Source: Nymphaea colorata
Lineage: Eukaryota > Streptophyta > Magnoliopsida > Nymphaeales > Nymphaeaceae
Direction: 5' to 3'
Length of the DNA: 64,000 nucleotides
NCBI RefSeq assembly: GCF_008831285.2
Contig: NC_045138.2
Span: forward strand, 36,509,115 to 36,573,114
Below, in pieces: positions 49,906-63,232 of the stretch. The position numbers and the translations under genes were made by a program. Within the stretch, counting starts at the first letter, position 1. Each line of letters starts with the position of its first letter. The notes beneath the pieces were generated by a model. That model saw only the letters and a list, made by a program, of their open reading frames with translations, searched no databases and had not been told where the DNA came from.

Positions 49906-52900
49906 CAACCATACTCTTTTAGTGTTTATTAAAGTTGATGAATCCACCCACCATATTGTTTCTTAATCAAACCAGGTATGCTCGAGAGACTCTAGAGAAG
50001 ACAAGCATGTCCGTTTGCAAGCCTATACTCTTTTAGCGGGACTGAGTTAGAAATTTTTTATAAGAAGGTCGAATTAAAATTTCTAAACTTTGACAGGGGC
50101 CAAAATATCATTTTTCAAATATAGGACAAGTGAAATTTTCATAAACTTACATGTAAATTAAAAACAAACAAAAAAATTGAAGGGGGCAGGCCCTCTGCGA
50201 GCCCCCCTTGGTTCCGCCCCTGGCCAGGAGTATCCAATATTTGACTTCGGGTCGACCATATCTAAGTTTTGCATCAACTACAGTACTAAGTACTTCCAAC
50301 TTAGTATTACTTTTAGCTTTTAAAGAGCGTTTTGTATTATACAAGGGGGTGCTTGAAGATGCTGAAATTGTAGAATTTTAGAATTAAAATTCTTATTTTT
50401 TAGGAAATGATAATCGCAAAACAGTTTCCATTCCGTCATTCATGACTCAAAACACCAAAATGTGGTTCCACCCTAAAGGTTGGACTTATGATCCTAGAAT
50501 TTTTGGAATTTTTTTATCTTGTTTTTAAGGCACATGTTTTAATTTATCAATTCTATAATTTTAATTCATATTTTATCAAACACTTAAATTTTAGAATCAA
50601 AATTTCAGACTATCAAGCACAAGATAAAACTAAAGCTGGAATTTTCATTTCAATTCTAGTTTGAGTTGGAATTTTGTTTCTAAAATTTTAATTCTACAGA
50701 ATTCAAGGTCGTCAAAAACATTAGATTATCAAATTCAGATCCTTCAAGCAAATCCAGTTGTGCTCTACAGATTTTTCAGATTGGACGTAGGCTCGAAATA
50801 GCGGAACCACATAAATTGATGCTGTCTCTAGATTTGTATTTTTCCTTCTTAGTTTTTAGATTAGTTCTGAGCATCATCTAATTAAATAGATTCAATACCG
50901 ACCCAGTAAAGCACACAAAGCATGATGAAATGGAACAGAGAAACTTGAACAATGTAAAACACAATTTTCCGGCTTGAGTAAATGCGCTTATATAAGTTTT
51001 CCAGAAAACTGTCATGCAATTAGTAATTGAAGATTATGATGTTGGTGGCTTATGGAAATGCAGAGAAGACGAATCCTCGAGAGATGAGAACACGAACGAC
51101 GAAAGATATTGACAAGTAACTAATGGAGTCCATCAGAAAACTAAGGATACAGCGGAATCAACATGAAATTACAAGAAGGTTAAGCGTGTCAGAGATTTTC
51201 ACTTTGTGTGAATTGACACATGTCACTTGTGGGCATCATCATGGCTTTTAGAAAACAAGAAAAAGAAAAGAGATGTAGCTGCCAAATGGCTAGCTTTTTT
51301 CCAATCTACCTTCAATTTTGCCTCCCCATGTTGTTCCTTTTCTAAAGTTGATTTGGCTATACGTATGTAGGTATATTCCTTTTCTAAAGTTAATTTGGTT
51401 ATATGTGTGTATATCTATATATAAAACCCATTAATTAACTGTGTCATTTTTCATAGGCCCTATTAAATAAATGGAGGCCTTTTGTGCGGTTCCTCGTTTG
51501 TTTCACGTTAATGAACTTACAGAAATATCATGTTTGGATCTCTTGAGTGAAAGCTGCAGAAGGGGTAGTCACTATAATCCGATGAAGTCAGCTTACATGA
51601 ATTCGACGTATGAATGCAAAATTGCTGTAGAAAATCAATATTTTATCATAATTTTGAACCATGATCAGTCTTCCTGTAGTTTGAGATCCCGATCATCCAT
51701 GATCTCATGAAGTAACAAAAATTTGAGCAGGAACAGCCACGCTTTGAACAGTGTTCATAGGCTCATGTGAGGGAGAGAGAGAGATTCTTTGGAGCCGAGG
51801 AAAGAGATAGATTGGTTCACATGTGCATGCATGATGATGCCAAGTTCCAAAAACTTCATGTTTTTTTGAATTTAATGGCGTCCACATGGAGATGACACAG
51901 ATACGTCCAACGTATGCCCTCATCTCAATGTCATGCTCAGCAATCTCACTTCTCTGAGCTCTGAGCTCCGTATTTTAAGATATACGCGGAATATGCATTA
52001 TTGCTTTGGAAGTTCCCTCTCTCTCACTCTTGCTCCAGTATGCCAACAAAATAAAAATCTTTGCTGTCCCTTCATCTAGCTGTGCTTTTACTGTACAAAC
52101 ACTGAGGAGATGCACCGATCAGCAGAAATTTATAGCATCTGCCTCGCTCGTGTCTCTGTGTGGATGTGCGCACACACGCACATGAGAGGGAGAGAGAAAG
52201 AGTTCTTCTGTCACCTATATATCCGTTGTATGATTTGGTCTAGTGCATAAAGATTTTGAAGATCTGAAAATTGCAATGGTCTCCGGTTGAAATTCTATTC
52301 CACTTGGGCGCAGAACGGAGAGTAAATGATTATCTGATGATCTTATCATTCCCACAGAGCATCTCAGACCCATTCTTTTAGCTACTGTACCTTTTTTGGA
52401 ACACTTTGGGGTACATTGACCTCGGCATTTGAGCAAGTGGGCACTTTAGCCTAGCTTTCCACCTCCACTTTTGCTAGAGAGAGAAAGAGAGTCAGGGATC
52501 TAAAAGTATTTCAAATTAATCTAATCACCTTCGTTAAATTAATAAAGCATAATTAACAAAGCGAACACAAATTTAAAGTTGAGCAGTCCCATATCTTGCA
52601 CACAAGCTTTTGCCTTTTTCTTCCCCACCTTTTTCTCTTTCTTTCAGTCCTTTGTGAATAGGCAAATGAAACCCCACCTTCTTTCAGGGTTTGCTGAGTC
52701 TTGGCGATTGAACATACTGTTCATATTTTTGGACCTCCTGACGAGATGCCCCATCAGATGTGAGCAAAGGTGCATTTCTGTTCATTTTTTTAGATGTTGT
52801 TCTTAAAGAATGTCTTTTCACAGCCTTTAACACAGTCTTTTGCGTTCTGTAAAGAGGTGTTTCTGTCTTTGCGAGCACCCCGATTGTCCAGGCCGAGCGT

Positions 52901-55074
52901 GTAGAACTTCCATCATCCTCTTTTACAACCTTCTAGTTGCTAGCGCGATTGGAAGCCTGGTAGAGACGCTTCCAGCTTTGATCCCTCAGCCGAGCCACCA
53001 GAAAGTACATTAAGCTTTGGTTTTGCATCAAGCAACACTCTCATGGACTTCCACTGATAACATACCAGATGAATTCAAAAAGGTAGAAGAAAGAAATAAT
53101 TTCACTCGCTTTGGCCGCAGATGGTACTGATCCGCTTCCCTCTTCTGCAATACTGGCTGCAAACAGATAGGTAGGAATTCTCCCAACCATGAACCCACTG
53201 AGGAACTGGAAAGTACAGTGAACTTTGGTCATGTTGCAGCAAGGGACACTCCCATGGATCCCCACTTATGAGTACCGGGTGGTTTCTGAAGTTTAATTTG
53301 AAAAGGAGAAAAAAAAAAGCGCTTTCCACTTCAAAAATATATTTGGCTTGTCAATACCTTTGATTTAAAATAACAAAGCATCAAGCTGTAAATAGTAATT
53401 TATGTGATGTCACATCCTCACAGTTAAGCCCCACATCTCCATGCACAGCCACCAAAATGAGTTGGCTTTTTGTCTTGGTGGGAGCACATTAAGAAATGGA
53501 TCAAACTGTACTTAAAATTGAAAAATTAGCTTGATCCAACCAGTTATACGCGTGTTAGTGCTTCCTAATACAACATTATCCATCAAATAATTTCTGAATG
53601 CTAAGTGACAAAGGTGCAACTTGGTTCCTGTCAGGAGGAACAGAATCCTTCAAGAGAGAGAGAGAGAGAGCAAAGAAAAAGCTCAAAGAAAAGGAAGTTT
53701 GATTGTCTCAAAGATGCCATGTGCTTCCTGGCAAACTGCACTAGCTAGCCTTTGGGGGTCCTGCTGTTTCTGCTTTTCATAATGCATAGTGGGTATCTTT
53801 CAGCATGACATAAATCGGTCTTAGAAGAGCATATATGGGCGCCATTATTTTATGGCATTGGAATTGTAGAAGGTTCTATGGGGGGGAACACCCAGTCACA
53901 TGCCCCATGAATATACTAGAAAGGGATAGTGGGTGGGGGGCCTCCAAGGCATGGATGTTGTTCTCTCTGCTAAGGGCAATTATTCTCTATGTGACACATT
54001 GTCTTTTAGTTATTTGTTTATCCAATTTGAAATAGTTAGTTGGGACTCAAGTTTCTAGAACTGATTCCATTTGGATTTTTCTGCCATAGTTTGTTTTCAA
54101 GGACAATGGGCCTATAGTTAAAATCGCATTTGGATTCTTCTGCCACAGTTTGTGATCAAGGATATTGATGAAGCTATCGTTAGTAGCTGTTGCTCCTTCG
54201 CCTATAGTCATATAGCTTCATCTGCTTGTCTCTTACATTCTGCTTGTTGAATTTGAATATGTCTGTGTGTATGTGTGTGTGTGTGTGTACGTGTGTTTGA
54301 GAGAGAGAGAGACAGACAGAGACAGAGAGAGGCTTAGAAGGTCGGTCTCGTTGAACTCTGATGATACCTATTGACCCTATCGATAGCACAAAGCTGTGCG
54401 CACCTGTAACCTTTATCTCAATATGGGGACCGTATAGCGTGCAGTTCTTTAATAAAAGTTTTGAAAGCGGAAAATGATGACAAAGGAGCAAGATTCTTGT
54501 GAATTCTTCAATAGCATGTTTTCTCCTGATATAATCAGAAGTAAAAGCTTCGAAAGCAGAAAGTATTCTACACTTACATTGTCAGATCTTAAACTAAAAA
54601 CACAACATACAGCGGATTCGGATCTATCGAATATTCAGATCTTACAACTCTGGATTGGAGAAAACTTGCAACTCAATGCTATCTGCACGTTCAATTAAAT
54701 GTCATGTTTTACCTTTAACCAGTTTTTGTTGGATCCAGAATTTGCACTCATATTTCAGATTCAGATTCAACTTTGCCTTGAATGTGTATTCAGATTGAAT
54801 GCTAATGTTTGGAAAAACTCATAATTCCAATATGCAAAGAAGGGTTTCGAAAGTTTTCGACAAAAAAGTTCGAGGATACAGGAGCATAATGTTTGTTTTC
54901 CTCTTCTAAATTCTGAACACAAGTTTTATGTAATTGAGTACGAAAAAAATCTAACATCCCCACCACCCATTCGACCCTTCCACGTCGCATTACATATTCC
55001 CTAGGGAATGTTTTATTACCCGGAAAATCATTTTCGGTGCAAAAATTATAGTTTCAATTGCGGCTCTCTTCCTG
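49906..55074. other. Gene-poor region
   Basis: No gene is recognised on either strand. The GCGAGCCCCCCTTGGTTCCG stretch at about 50197-50216 resembles the GC-rich ends of common plant transposons. 50350-50720 is full of AATTTTAGAATT-type text. (TG)n and GAGA runs occur near 54270-54330. Open frames such as 53041-53265 and 54180-54491 (minus) show no domain, and no microRNA hairpin was recognised by eye. Confidence 0.45.
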
Positions 55075-55284
55075 TCCTTTCCCCCACTGGTCAGACTGAA
55101 AATACAAAAATCAGATTCAAGTTAAAAACTTGAGGAACATATTTAGGATCTCCACGTTTGTGTTTGAATGCGGATTGTATCCTTTCCCCCACTGGTCAGA
55201 CTGAAAATACAAAAATCACATTCAAGTTAAAAACTTGAGGAACATATTTAGGATCTCCACGTTTGCGTTTGAATGGGTATTGTA
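55075..55284. repeat. 105-base tandem duplication
   Basis: Copies at 55075-55179 and 55180-55284 begin TCCTTTCCCCCACTGGTCAG and include GGAACATATTTAGGATCTCC. Only about four to six bases differ, so the duplication is recent. Confidence 0.95.
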
Positions 55285-58200
55285 AGGCGAGGACATCCTT
55301 CCTTCTCAGACTGTCTATACGGGAAATTAAAGTACGTCATTAGAGCCTACAACGGTGATTGTCCAGTACTGCTGGACTATGGAGGTTTGGGACTTCTTAG
55401 AGGATAGGGTTTAACAGAATATTACAGAAACTTTTCTTTTCCTTTTTAATAATAAGGATACTCGGGCTAGGATGGCCTCAATGTGTGTACTTTTTATGCA
55501 GTCGGTTGGAGTAGTAGATCTCCTTTACTTACAAGATCAAGTATGCATGGTCATAGCTGCTCCATTAACTTAGCATTTAGAAAGTAAAATAAACTAAGGA
55601 GTCTCTTTTCTTCCACAAAGCAGATTTCGCACCATGTTCTCCTCTAGCTCTATTTTCGTAAAGGGTGCAGATTCCCGCTGCCGCAGTAGCTGAGATCTAG
55701 TAAAAAGCATTTGTCTCTTGTATGGAGATATTCTTAGAGCCATTTAGTTGGGCAGAACAATGAGATGCATGAAACGAAACAACAACAACCCATTCTGTAG
55801 CTGGTGTTTCGTTCCACCAATCAAGTGACCTCTTACAATCCCGATGTTTGAAGCTGTTTGGCTCCTCCCAATGCGGTCATCGGTTCCTTATTGACCAACT
55901 CTGACCAGCTTTGCTTTTACCAACTAAGGGGCCAATCTAATGCAAGATCTTTTAATTTAGATGGGTTGTTGACGACAATCAAGAATGTCAATAATATGAC
56001 ATGCATTCAAGAATTTATGACACAAGAAAACACTGTTCATGAAAAACGGAACAAATTTTAATTACTGCAGGTACAAAAGAATCAAAGGGCCTTCACCTCA
56101 CAACTGTAGATGGGACCATGGGCACAGCAGATTAAATGAGAGCGACCATGTCTCCCGCTTCAAAAGTAGTTGCACTGCTACTGAAAAAAAAAAAAGGCTT
56201 TCAGAAATGCATGATTTGCAGTTGAACTCTGATCAACTCAGATATGTGGATCCTACATTGTCCAGCTTTGATGAAACCATTTAAACACAGCAAAGTGTCA
56301 AAAAATCCATAATTTAGAGTTGAACTATTATCAACTCAGCGATGTGGATCCTGCATGATCCAATCTTGACTAAGCCGCTTACCGCGGTGACACTTAAAAG
56401 TAAGCTATAGTGGAGTCTGTTGAAATCCCTCGTGTTCGGTGCATTTCTGAAGGATTCTGCTTTCTGTGGCAGTACAGAAACGCGGTTCTGCAGGAAGCCT
56501 CTGCTTTCCATGAGATTACAAAGTGCACCATGTTCTCTCTTGGCCCATGGATGCTTCATCCAGCTTCTTTTTTCCTCTCTCTCCCATCAAAGTTCGCAAA
56601 AAGGAAAATGCCGAATAAAGAAAAACGCAAAGAAGAAAACTTATTTTACATTTTAACGCGCGCGAGACTACCCACGTTCGAAAGTAAAGACCCTTTTCTG
56701 CTCTTCACTAAGATATTGAAGAAAATCTTTTATGCCCATCATGGACCTTTGTTTTCTACTACAGAATAAAACGCAGAAAACGATCGAGCTGTGATACAAA
56801 AGAAAAAAAAAGAAAGGAAAAAGGAAGAAAGAAGAAGAGCAAAAAGCACGTCTGCTGTTTCTTTCCGTTTAATATCGAAAGGGAAAGCAATGGCGTTCGC
56901 CTTTAAATCTTATCATCTAACTCAACGTCAAACAGACTTAAAAAATTGAAGGTTCACAGAAGCAGCATGGCAACAGTAACATAAGTAAATTTATTCCTCC
57001 TTTTCCCCCTCATTTCTAACTCACGGGTGCACATTGAAGTCACCACCCCAAGAAAGATACACACAATTTTTACCATGAAAAATGGACCCACTTCCTATAT
57101 CTACCTAATTAGCATGTCCTTATGGAATGAAACGAAGGCCCTAGAGTCTTCCAAAAAGACCAATATGCTCATGGCCCTCTTCACAGAGGGGATTCTCATG
57201 GTCCCCATCTTCCTTTTGGGCATCATGTATCTTGCATGAGCCTCTAAAATCTTGAGTTTGGAGGATTCAAAACTTATATACGGTACATTTATTCATTGGA
57301 ACATGACCAACATGAAAGTAATAAATGTGGACCATAAGGATTCCTAGTGTCGGCATCATGGGTTCATTCTCCTGAACACAGGCATGGCCCTCCTGTCAAC
57401 ATATTTCTTTTCCAAGATTCTGGACTGTGAATGACATGACTCCGCGTCTTAGGCCATTGTTGCTACAACCAGTAGGGGGAGAGGTAGAACAAAAGCGAGC
57501 AATCGCGCCCGAGTTTTGTTTCTTATATTCCAAAACTTTCCAGCATGAGTTCAGTCATGAGTTTAGTTTATGCCCGGCCTTAATAAGATGCATTATTGGA
57601 TCTGTTTTTCTGTGTAATTCTCATCTAGAAGTAGTACCTGAAGTGATATCATGCATGGAAGCGTGAACTCATGAATGCCATTAATTGTGACGTTGACGCT
57701 AACATATGAATGGAGCTCTAATTTGGATTGTTGCACGGCATTCGAATTGCTTTAGGATGCCATGCAGAAGACAACTCTTAACTCTATGACATAGTTGCAA
57801 AGTACATATTTTTCTTGTAAAAACAACTTCACTTATGGTACCTTGTAGACCATAATAAAGTCCATCAAATGACGCATAATAAGTCTTCTCTCCATATATA
57901 CTTCTCATATTCACCCAGTTCACGTATTTTAAGAGCTACATATATATAAGGACTGGATGTGGTTTGGTAACTAGGATCAAAATTTGTTGAAATATTACCG
58001 TGTGACAATGGTGGAAGGCAGCAAGTGACAGGCAGAATTGATTTATTTGAATCTGCTTAAAGTCCCCTCGATTTCAATTTTTCTGTTAGCTCGTGTACGT
58101 AGAATGAACTGTAAGGAAAATCCAAACTACACTTAAAATCATCATCTTCACATATAGGGTGGATCATCCTAAAAAGGGGAAGCAAACCAAGTAAAACTGA

Positions 58201-58633
58201 TGAATTTCTTATTTATAAATAGATGATCGGTCTACAAGATCAAATAACTAACTTTTGAAATATCTATAGGCTTTTCTTCCTTATATACTTAGAGTTCTGC
58301 AAGTTATTTCTTCCATATAAGTATTAGATGCTTTGGTCTTGCAGATGTTTTATGGCACGGAATATACCTGGGAAGGCTTTCCAAATTGTCAATGTGATAT
58401 CATGGAAAGATCGATCCTTGGCTGGAACGCCGCCTGCAATAAATGATGCTTCACCATAGTGCGTGGAATGAACAATCTTATACAGTGTTGAAGCATTGGG
58501 ATACCAGATTATTATTGCGTATGGCACACTTTGTAGAAATGATAAGGTTGATGGCTGCTCAGTAATTTAACTATTATGCTTCCTTTTCTCAATCTTTGTC
58601 GCAAGCTAACACATGATGGCCACAATCCAAACT

Positions 58634-58690
<57 letters not shown>

Positions 58691-58860
58691 AAGAACTTTA
58701 TTGAGGATGATGACAGGAAAAGGGAGAGTGAAATGAGTATATGAACTTTATAGAGGATGATGGCACAGGGGGAGAGAAAGAGAGAGAGGGAGGGAGGGAG
58801 GTGAATGTTCTTATTGCTGGGGGGATAAAGTAGAGGTGTGCTTGTGTGGGTATCTGTAAC
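55285..58860. other. Intergenic region upstream of the heat-shock factor
   Basis: No coding gene is recognised. A pair of ~75-base imperfect direct repeats lies at about 56206-56280 and 56306-56380 (sharing TTGAACT, ATCAACTCAG, ATGTGGATCCT). Frames at 56410-56769, 57027-57239 and 57427-57666 have no domain. The last 250 bases are a purine-rich leader with a long GA repeat, probably the heat-shock-factor 5' UTR. Confidence 0.5.
58635..58686. repeat. (AG)n microsatellite, about 26 units
   Basis: A pure AG run about 170 bases before the HSFB4 start, followed by more GAGAG and GGGAGG tracts to about 58800. Such tracts are common in plant promoters and 5' leaders and can bind GAGA-binding factors of the BBR/BPC family; a role here is inference. 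Confidence 0.95.
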
Positions 58861-60757
58861 ATGGGTGTGTTGGTGAGCAGCTGTGAAGGGATGCTGGTGA
58901 CAATGGAGTCAAACCAAACAGTGCCAGCACCCTTCCTGATAAAGACCTACCAACTTGTTGACGACAACTCTACCGACGACATTGTTTCATGGGGTGAAGA
59001 TGGATCCACCTTCGTCGTCTGGAGGCCGCCTGAGTTCGCTAGAGACCTCCTCCCCAACTACTTCAAGCACAACAATTTCTCAAGTTTTGTTAGGCAGCTT
59101 AACACATATGTAAGAACTCCCATCTTCTGTTTTTTTCTTTTTCCTCATCTTCGTCACTTCTTTTTCTTCTGATCTCTTTCTATATTTTTCTTTTATAGCT
59201 GAACTTCTTCAACAAATAGATTCCAGTTTTCATCATAATGTATAGTTCAACTTAAAACAAAAATTCTTTAGCTCTTATTTTTGCTGTAAATTGCATCAAC
59301 AGCGTTTCCTTCCCCAAGTTCTAGAGAGCGCCAAAAGCAGATTTTTCATGAAAAATGGAATCTGTAATCATGGCTGGGTGACCTTTACGATTTGCATCTG
59401 TTAATCCATTTCAACCAAAGGTAACAGAAAATAGCATCTTGATGAAACATCTTGATCGTGCTCAGGGTTTGGAGATGATCTGCGCTTGTAAAACCTCAAG
59501 TCCTGAGTTGTCCGCCAGAAAATACCGCGAGTTTTACCTTCTTGGCAAGAAATATGGACATACTGATTTTGAACATGGTCCCATTGTAATGGCGATTTCA
59601 CGGAGCCGCCCACTACCAGATGAGGACCTCATGAGTTCATCTGCAAAAGTTAGTAGAATAAGCAGATTTTGGTGCAAAACTTGCAAACCTGTGCCACTTT
59701 CACATGATTTAAGCAACTCCAAATGTGATCTTCAACATTTTTGGTCTCTTGCCAATCACTTCAAAGACTCTCCGTTTCTGATCTAAAAGTGATCTACTTA
59801 ATATAGCAGACCCTGACGGTTTGATCAAATCTAAATATCCTCAACATTTTTAGGTTTGATCTGCCAGCTGTTGCAGATATCTGTTCTCATTCAAAACTGA
59901 TTCGTGTACTACCAGATCAACCATGGTTAGATGGATATGCAGTATTTCTTTGTTCTACATCAAGTTCCATACAGCATACTTGCGATCTCTAGTTCTGCTC
60001 TTCTTCTTCATCATGGGTTTTCGGAATGGGGCTTAGACCCTTTTCACTTTAGAAAGATTTTACATGCTTTGGACCGTGATAATGGCATTTTGTGCTGTGT
60101 AAAACTGATTCATGTTGTCACTTGGCCTTCTTTCTGTTGTTTCAGAGATTCAGGAAGATAGTTCCAGACAGATGGGAGTTTGCTAATGAATTTTTCAGGA
60201 AAGGAAAGAAGCATTTGCTTTGTGAAATCCACAGAAGGAAGGCAGCTCAACTCTCGGGTCACCGGCATGATCACCACCCTCACATGATCCACGAGCATCC
60301 AAACTCACCGGCACCATACCCATGGATCAGATTAAGCTCGGACGGTCAAGCTAACTGGTGGGATTCACCATCACCATCTCCAAGGGACACTTCAGTTCCA
60401 AAAGGCAACACTGACCTTCTGTCATCTCTCACAGAGGATAACCAGAGGCTGAGGAAAACCAACTCCCTGCTGCTGGCAGAGTTGTCCCACATGAGAAAGC
60501 TCTACAAAGACATCATCTACTTTGTTCAGAACCATGTGAAACCAGCATCGCCACCAAATTTACCAGCCTACCCTCCACTGCCACTTCACCATCAGAGACT
60601 CATAGAGTTTAGGCTCTCCCCTGAAGGAACTACAAGGAACAACAGTCTGACCAGCACCAACTCACTCACTATAGAAGAAGAAGCAGAAGACGACGTCAAG
60701 CTCTTTGGGGTTCCTCTCCATGGCAAGAAGAGAACGCACTCAGCTGCAACTGGTTGA
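58861..60757 (+). CDS. Class B heat-shock transcription factor, HSFB4-like, 286 aa
   Basis: Exons 58861-59109 and 60146-60757; the 1036-base GT-AG intron splits the DNA-binding domain at NTY, the conserved plant HSF position. The winged-helix DNA-binding domain spans ~21-115 ([35 protein letters not shown]). A coiled oligomerisation region lies at ~173-214, ending in [11 protein letters not shown], typical of HSFB4. The tail has the class B repressor motif KLFGVP (268-273) and a basic GKKR (276-279). These support a nuclear repressor-type HSF; Arabidopsis HSFB4 (SCHIZORIZA) sets root cell identity. The start at 58861 is preferred because its [12 protein letters not shown] lead resembles the NCEGILLSLDS lead of other HSFB4s; 58846 and 58903 are alternatives. 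Residue 84 is Arg where the family has Gly (NTY-G-FRK). Confidence 0.94.
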
Positions 60758-62532
60758 TCATCGACCATGTTTAAACCCCCAAACAGGACAGAGTATCAAC
60801 TCAACTGGGTCGTGTCTGGCTCCTTGGGTCAACCTAAGGCTGGTCTATTATCCACGCAGCCATTTCTAGGGGCTAAGTGAAGCTGCGCCTATGGAGTTTC
60901 AGCGAGCATGGCCGCACTGCAAAAACTTCGCTTCGTGTTTCATATGTGTTCTAAAAGATCTGAGAGAAGCAACTGAATGTATTGTATGAGCTAATTGCCA
61001 TAGGGCTAACAAAGGCTGTGTGGATTTTGGATGTGGAGATTCCAACATTAAGGCTCCCCCAACATGTTCTTGCTTTAAGTTTACTAATTTTATTAGGTCC
61101 CAAAGGCACTTAAAAAGCTTTGTGACAAAAGAAAAAGAAGACAGAGATTCCCAGCAGTTTTGTGTTTAGCGTATGGCAAATACTATGCAACTGTTTATTA
61201 AACCATGACAAACTTAATGACATGGAATGAATGAATAGTAACCCCATTAAAAAAACAGTATCTAAACTGATGACCAGCCGTGTCATTGTTTGTTGAAGGG
61301 TATAACATAGTTGGTCGAGCATGTGAATGCATAAAAGGTGCGTCTGATTCCTGTGAGTACTACTCTAAATCATATAAAGCTAAGTGGGAGCGATTGATTC
61401 TGATTCCTGTGAATGCTACTCCTCTAAATCATACAAACTGAGATTGACACCGACACTGATCGATATAACAACTTCCAAGGTAAGGGGAACGATTCTGAAA
61501 CGGTAGTTGCTCACCACATCAGTGGTGCCATCGTTGGTCATGGTCTGATTTTTTTTTGAAGGTTGGTTTGGTTCTAAGGGATGTCATGTCAGTGATTTAG
61601 ATAAATGACCGACCGAAGCATTTCTGGAGAGGAGCAGAATATCGAAAAGATGTTCTCGTTCTAAACGACAATCGGGTCGGACACAAGATTCATATCCGAA
61701 TGTGATTTTACATGAACATACGGTCGGATAATGGGTATCATCAGATCGAAATTATGAACATATGCACTTGAATAAAATTTCTCAGATCCATGCATGTCCG
61801 GTTCAACCTTCGGGCTTATATCCAAACATCCTTACCCAATATTGCAAAAATCAGACGTTATGAGTCATGATTTGATTGTACAGTGTATATTATTTCTATG
61901 GTCGGACGGCTACTTTTCTATTTTGTATCAATTCAAACTACCGCAAAAGTGTATTCACGACGGCTAATTGGTTGCCCACAGTTTTTAACAGTGAAATGCA
62001 TTTTTTACAATGGTTTTTAGTGATATAAAATACAAAAATAACAATTCAGGGATATACACAAGATTCATACTCAGGTTGTGAAACTCCAATTTGTGATGCC
62101 AACAAAAGAGTTCCCTTACGATGCCGAATTTGGTCAAATTAATATATTAAATAACTGCAAAATATTAAAATTTAAACAGTTCTAAAAATTGCCAATTTTA
62201 ATTCGTTGTTTTATTATATAATTAGATTTGTGAAAAACAACTCAAAACAGGATTGTAACCTGACCCGAGCCGATTACAATTTTACTCCCGACGGTTTACG
62301 ACTCGGTTTCAAAAGTTCGATCAAGTCGGATTGATAAAAGCTAGATCCAAACAGATCCAGAACCGTCTATCAGTGGATTCTCTATGGGTTGGGTCAAGGT
62401 CGATCACGATCCGCCCCCACAAATAAAAATCGCGCTAGGGCTTCAAAGGAAGTCCAGGCTTCCGCAAAAAAAATCGACGCTCTTCCTGCACGAGGAAAAC
62501 TACCCTTCTCTGTCTCGTTACCGTCCTTCCAA
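60758..62532. other. 3' of HSFB4, intergenic
   Basis: It contains the HSFB4 3' UTR. A degenerate ~53-base repeat lies near 61343-61440 (shared TCTGATTCCTGTGA, CTCTAAATCATA). 61660-61830 holds GGTCGGA-type phrases reminiscent of old transposon sequence. The region 62380-62530 is GC-richer and may be the 5' leader of a following gene. Confidence 0.45.
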
Positions 62533-62686
62533 ATGCAGGGAGTTGTTTCATTCAGACAGGCAGCGATCGGCGATTCTGCGCTGCTTTGCACCGGTATCGA
62601 TCAAACTAGAAGCAGGGCAAATTATCCTGTTGTTAACGTTCGGTTTCCAGGATTAGGAATTGTCGCCTCCCAAAATTTGCAAATTG
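62533..62686 (+). CDS. Possible first exon of a gene leaving the window
   Basis: From ATG 62533 a 51-codon segment starting MQGVVSFRQAAIGDSALLCT reaches a good donor (AATTG/GTGAGG). The frame is also open upstream from ATG 62389. The local GC content is higher than the surroundings and the leader contains TAGGGCTT-like text (near 62435), as in plant 5' UTRs. No family is recognised and no second exon is found before 64000. It could be a plastid-type presequence; this is a guess. Confidence 0.25.
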
Positions 62687-62976
62687 GTGAGGCCTCACTG
62701 CACCCATTCCAGGATTCTTCATCTATTTTCCCTTCTTTGAAATCATTTTGGGCGTGTTGTGTTTGTCTGGTTATACAATTTTCATTTTGATGAAGGTAAT
62801 TCTCATAGGCCATCAAGCATGTCAAGGTAATTTCTTAACGGTGAAGTTTTGCGCTGAAGAAAGGAAAGAAAATGTTTGGACTTAAAAAGGGTTTCCCATT
62901 TTTCTCAGTTATCATTTTATGTCTCAACTGCACCTTAGAAGATTGACTCAAGGGCGTGTACTCACACTCAAAGGGT

Positions 62977-63040
62977 GGGCAACAGGCCTGGTACTTAATG
63001 GGGTAGAGGGCAACAGGCCTGGTACTTAATGGGTAGAGGG
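62977..63040. repeat. 31-base tandem repeat, two copies
   Basis: The unit is GGGCAACAGGCCTGGTACTT followed by AATGGGGTAGA. The second copy is one G shorter in the final run. Confidence 0.9.
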
Positions 63041-63184
63041 GTACCCAGTCCGTGATGGATGGCCTTAGGCTGCTTTTTTGAATCTTGGGTGGGCCTGATT
63101 AAAAGAATTTGCTAGGCTGGGCTAGCCTCAATTGGGTATTAGGGGCTCGATTCGATCTGATATATTTAAAACTCATCTATTGGT

Positions 63185-63188
<4 letters not shown>

Positions 63189-63229
<41 letters not shown>
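63189..63229. repeat. (TA)n microsatellite
   Basis: About 20 TA units without interruption. Confidence 0.95.

Positions 63230-63232
<3 letters not shown>

Noticed and set aside
52186-52226. miR156-like text near TTCTTCTGTCACC
   Set aside because: Only part of the reverse complement resembles miR156 (TGACAGAAGA) and the rest of the mature sequence differs. No convincing hairpin partner was seen.
53041-53329. Two overlapping minus-strand frames of about 75 residues
   Set aside because: No recognised domain; weak internal direct repeats suggest non-coding sequence.
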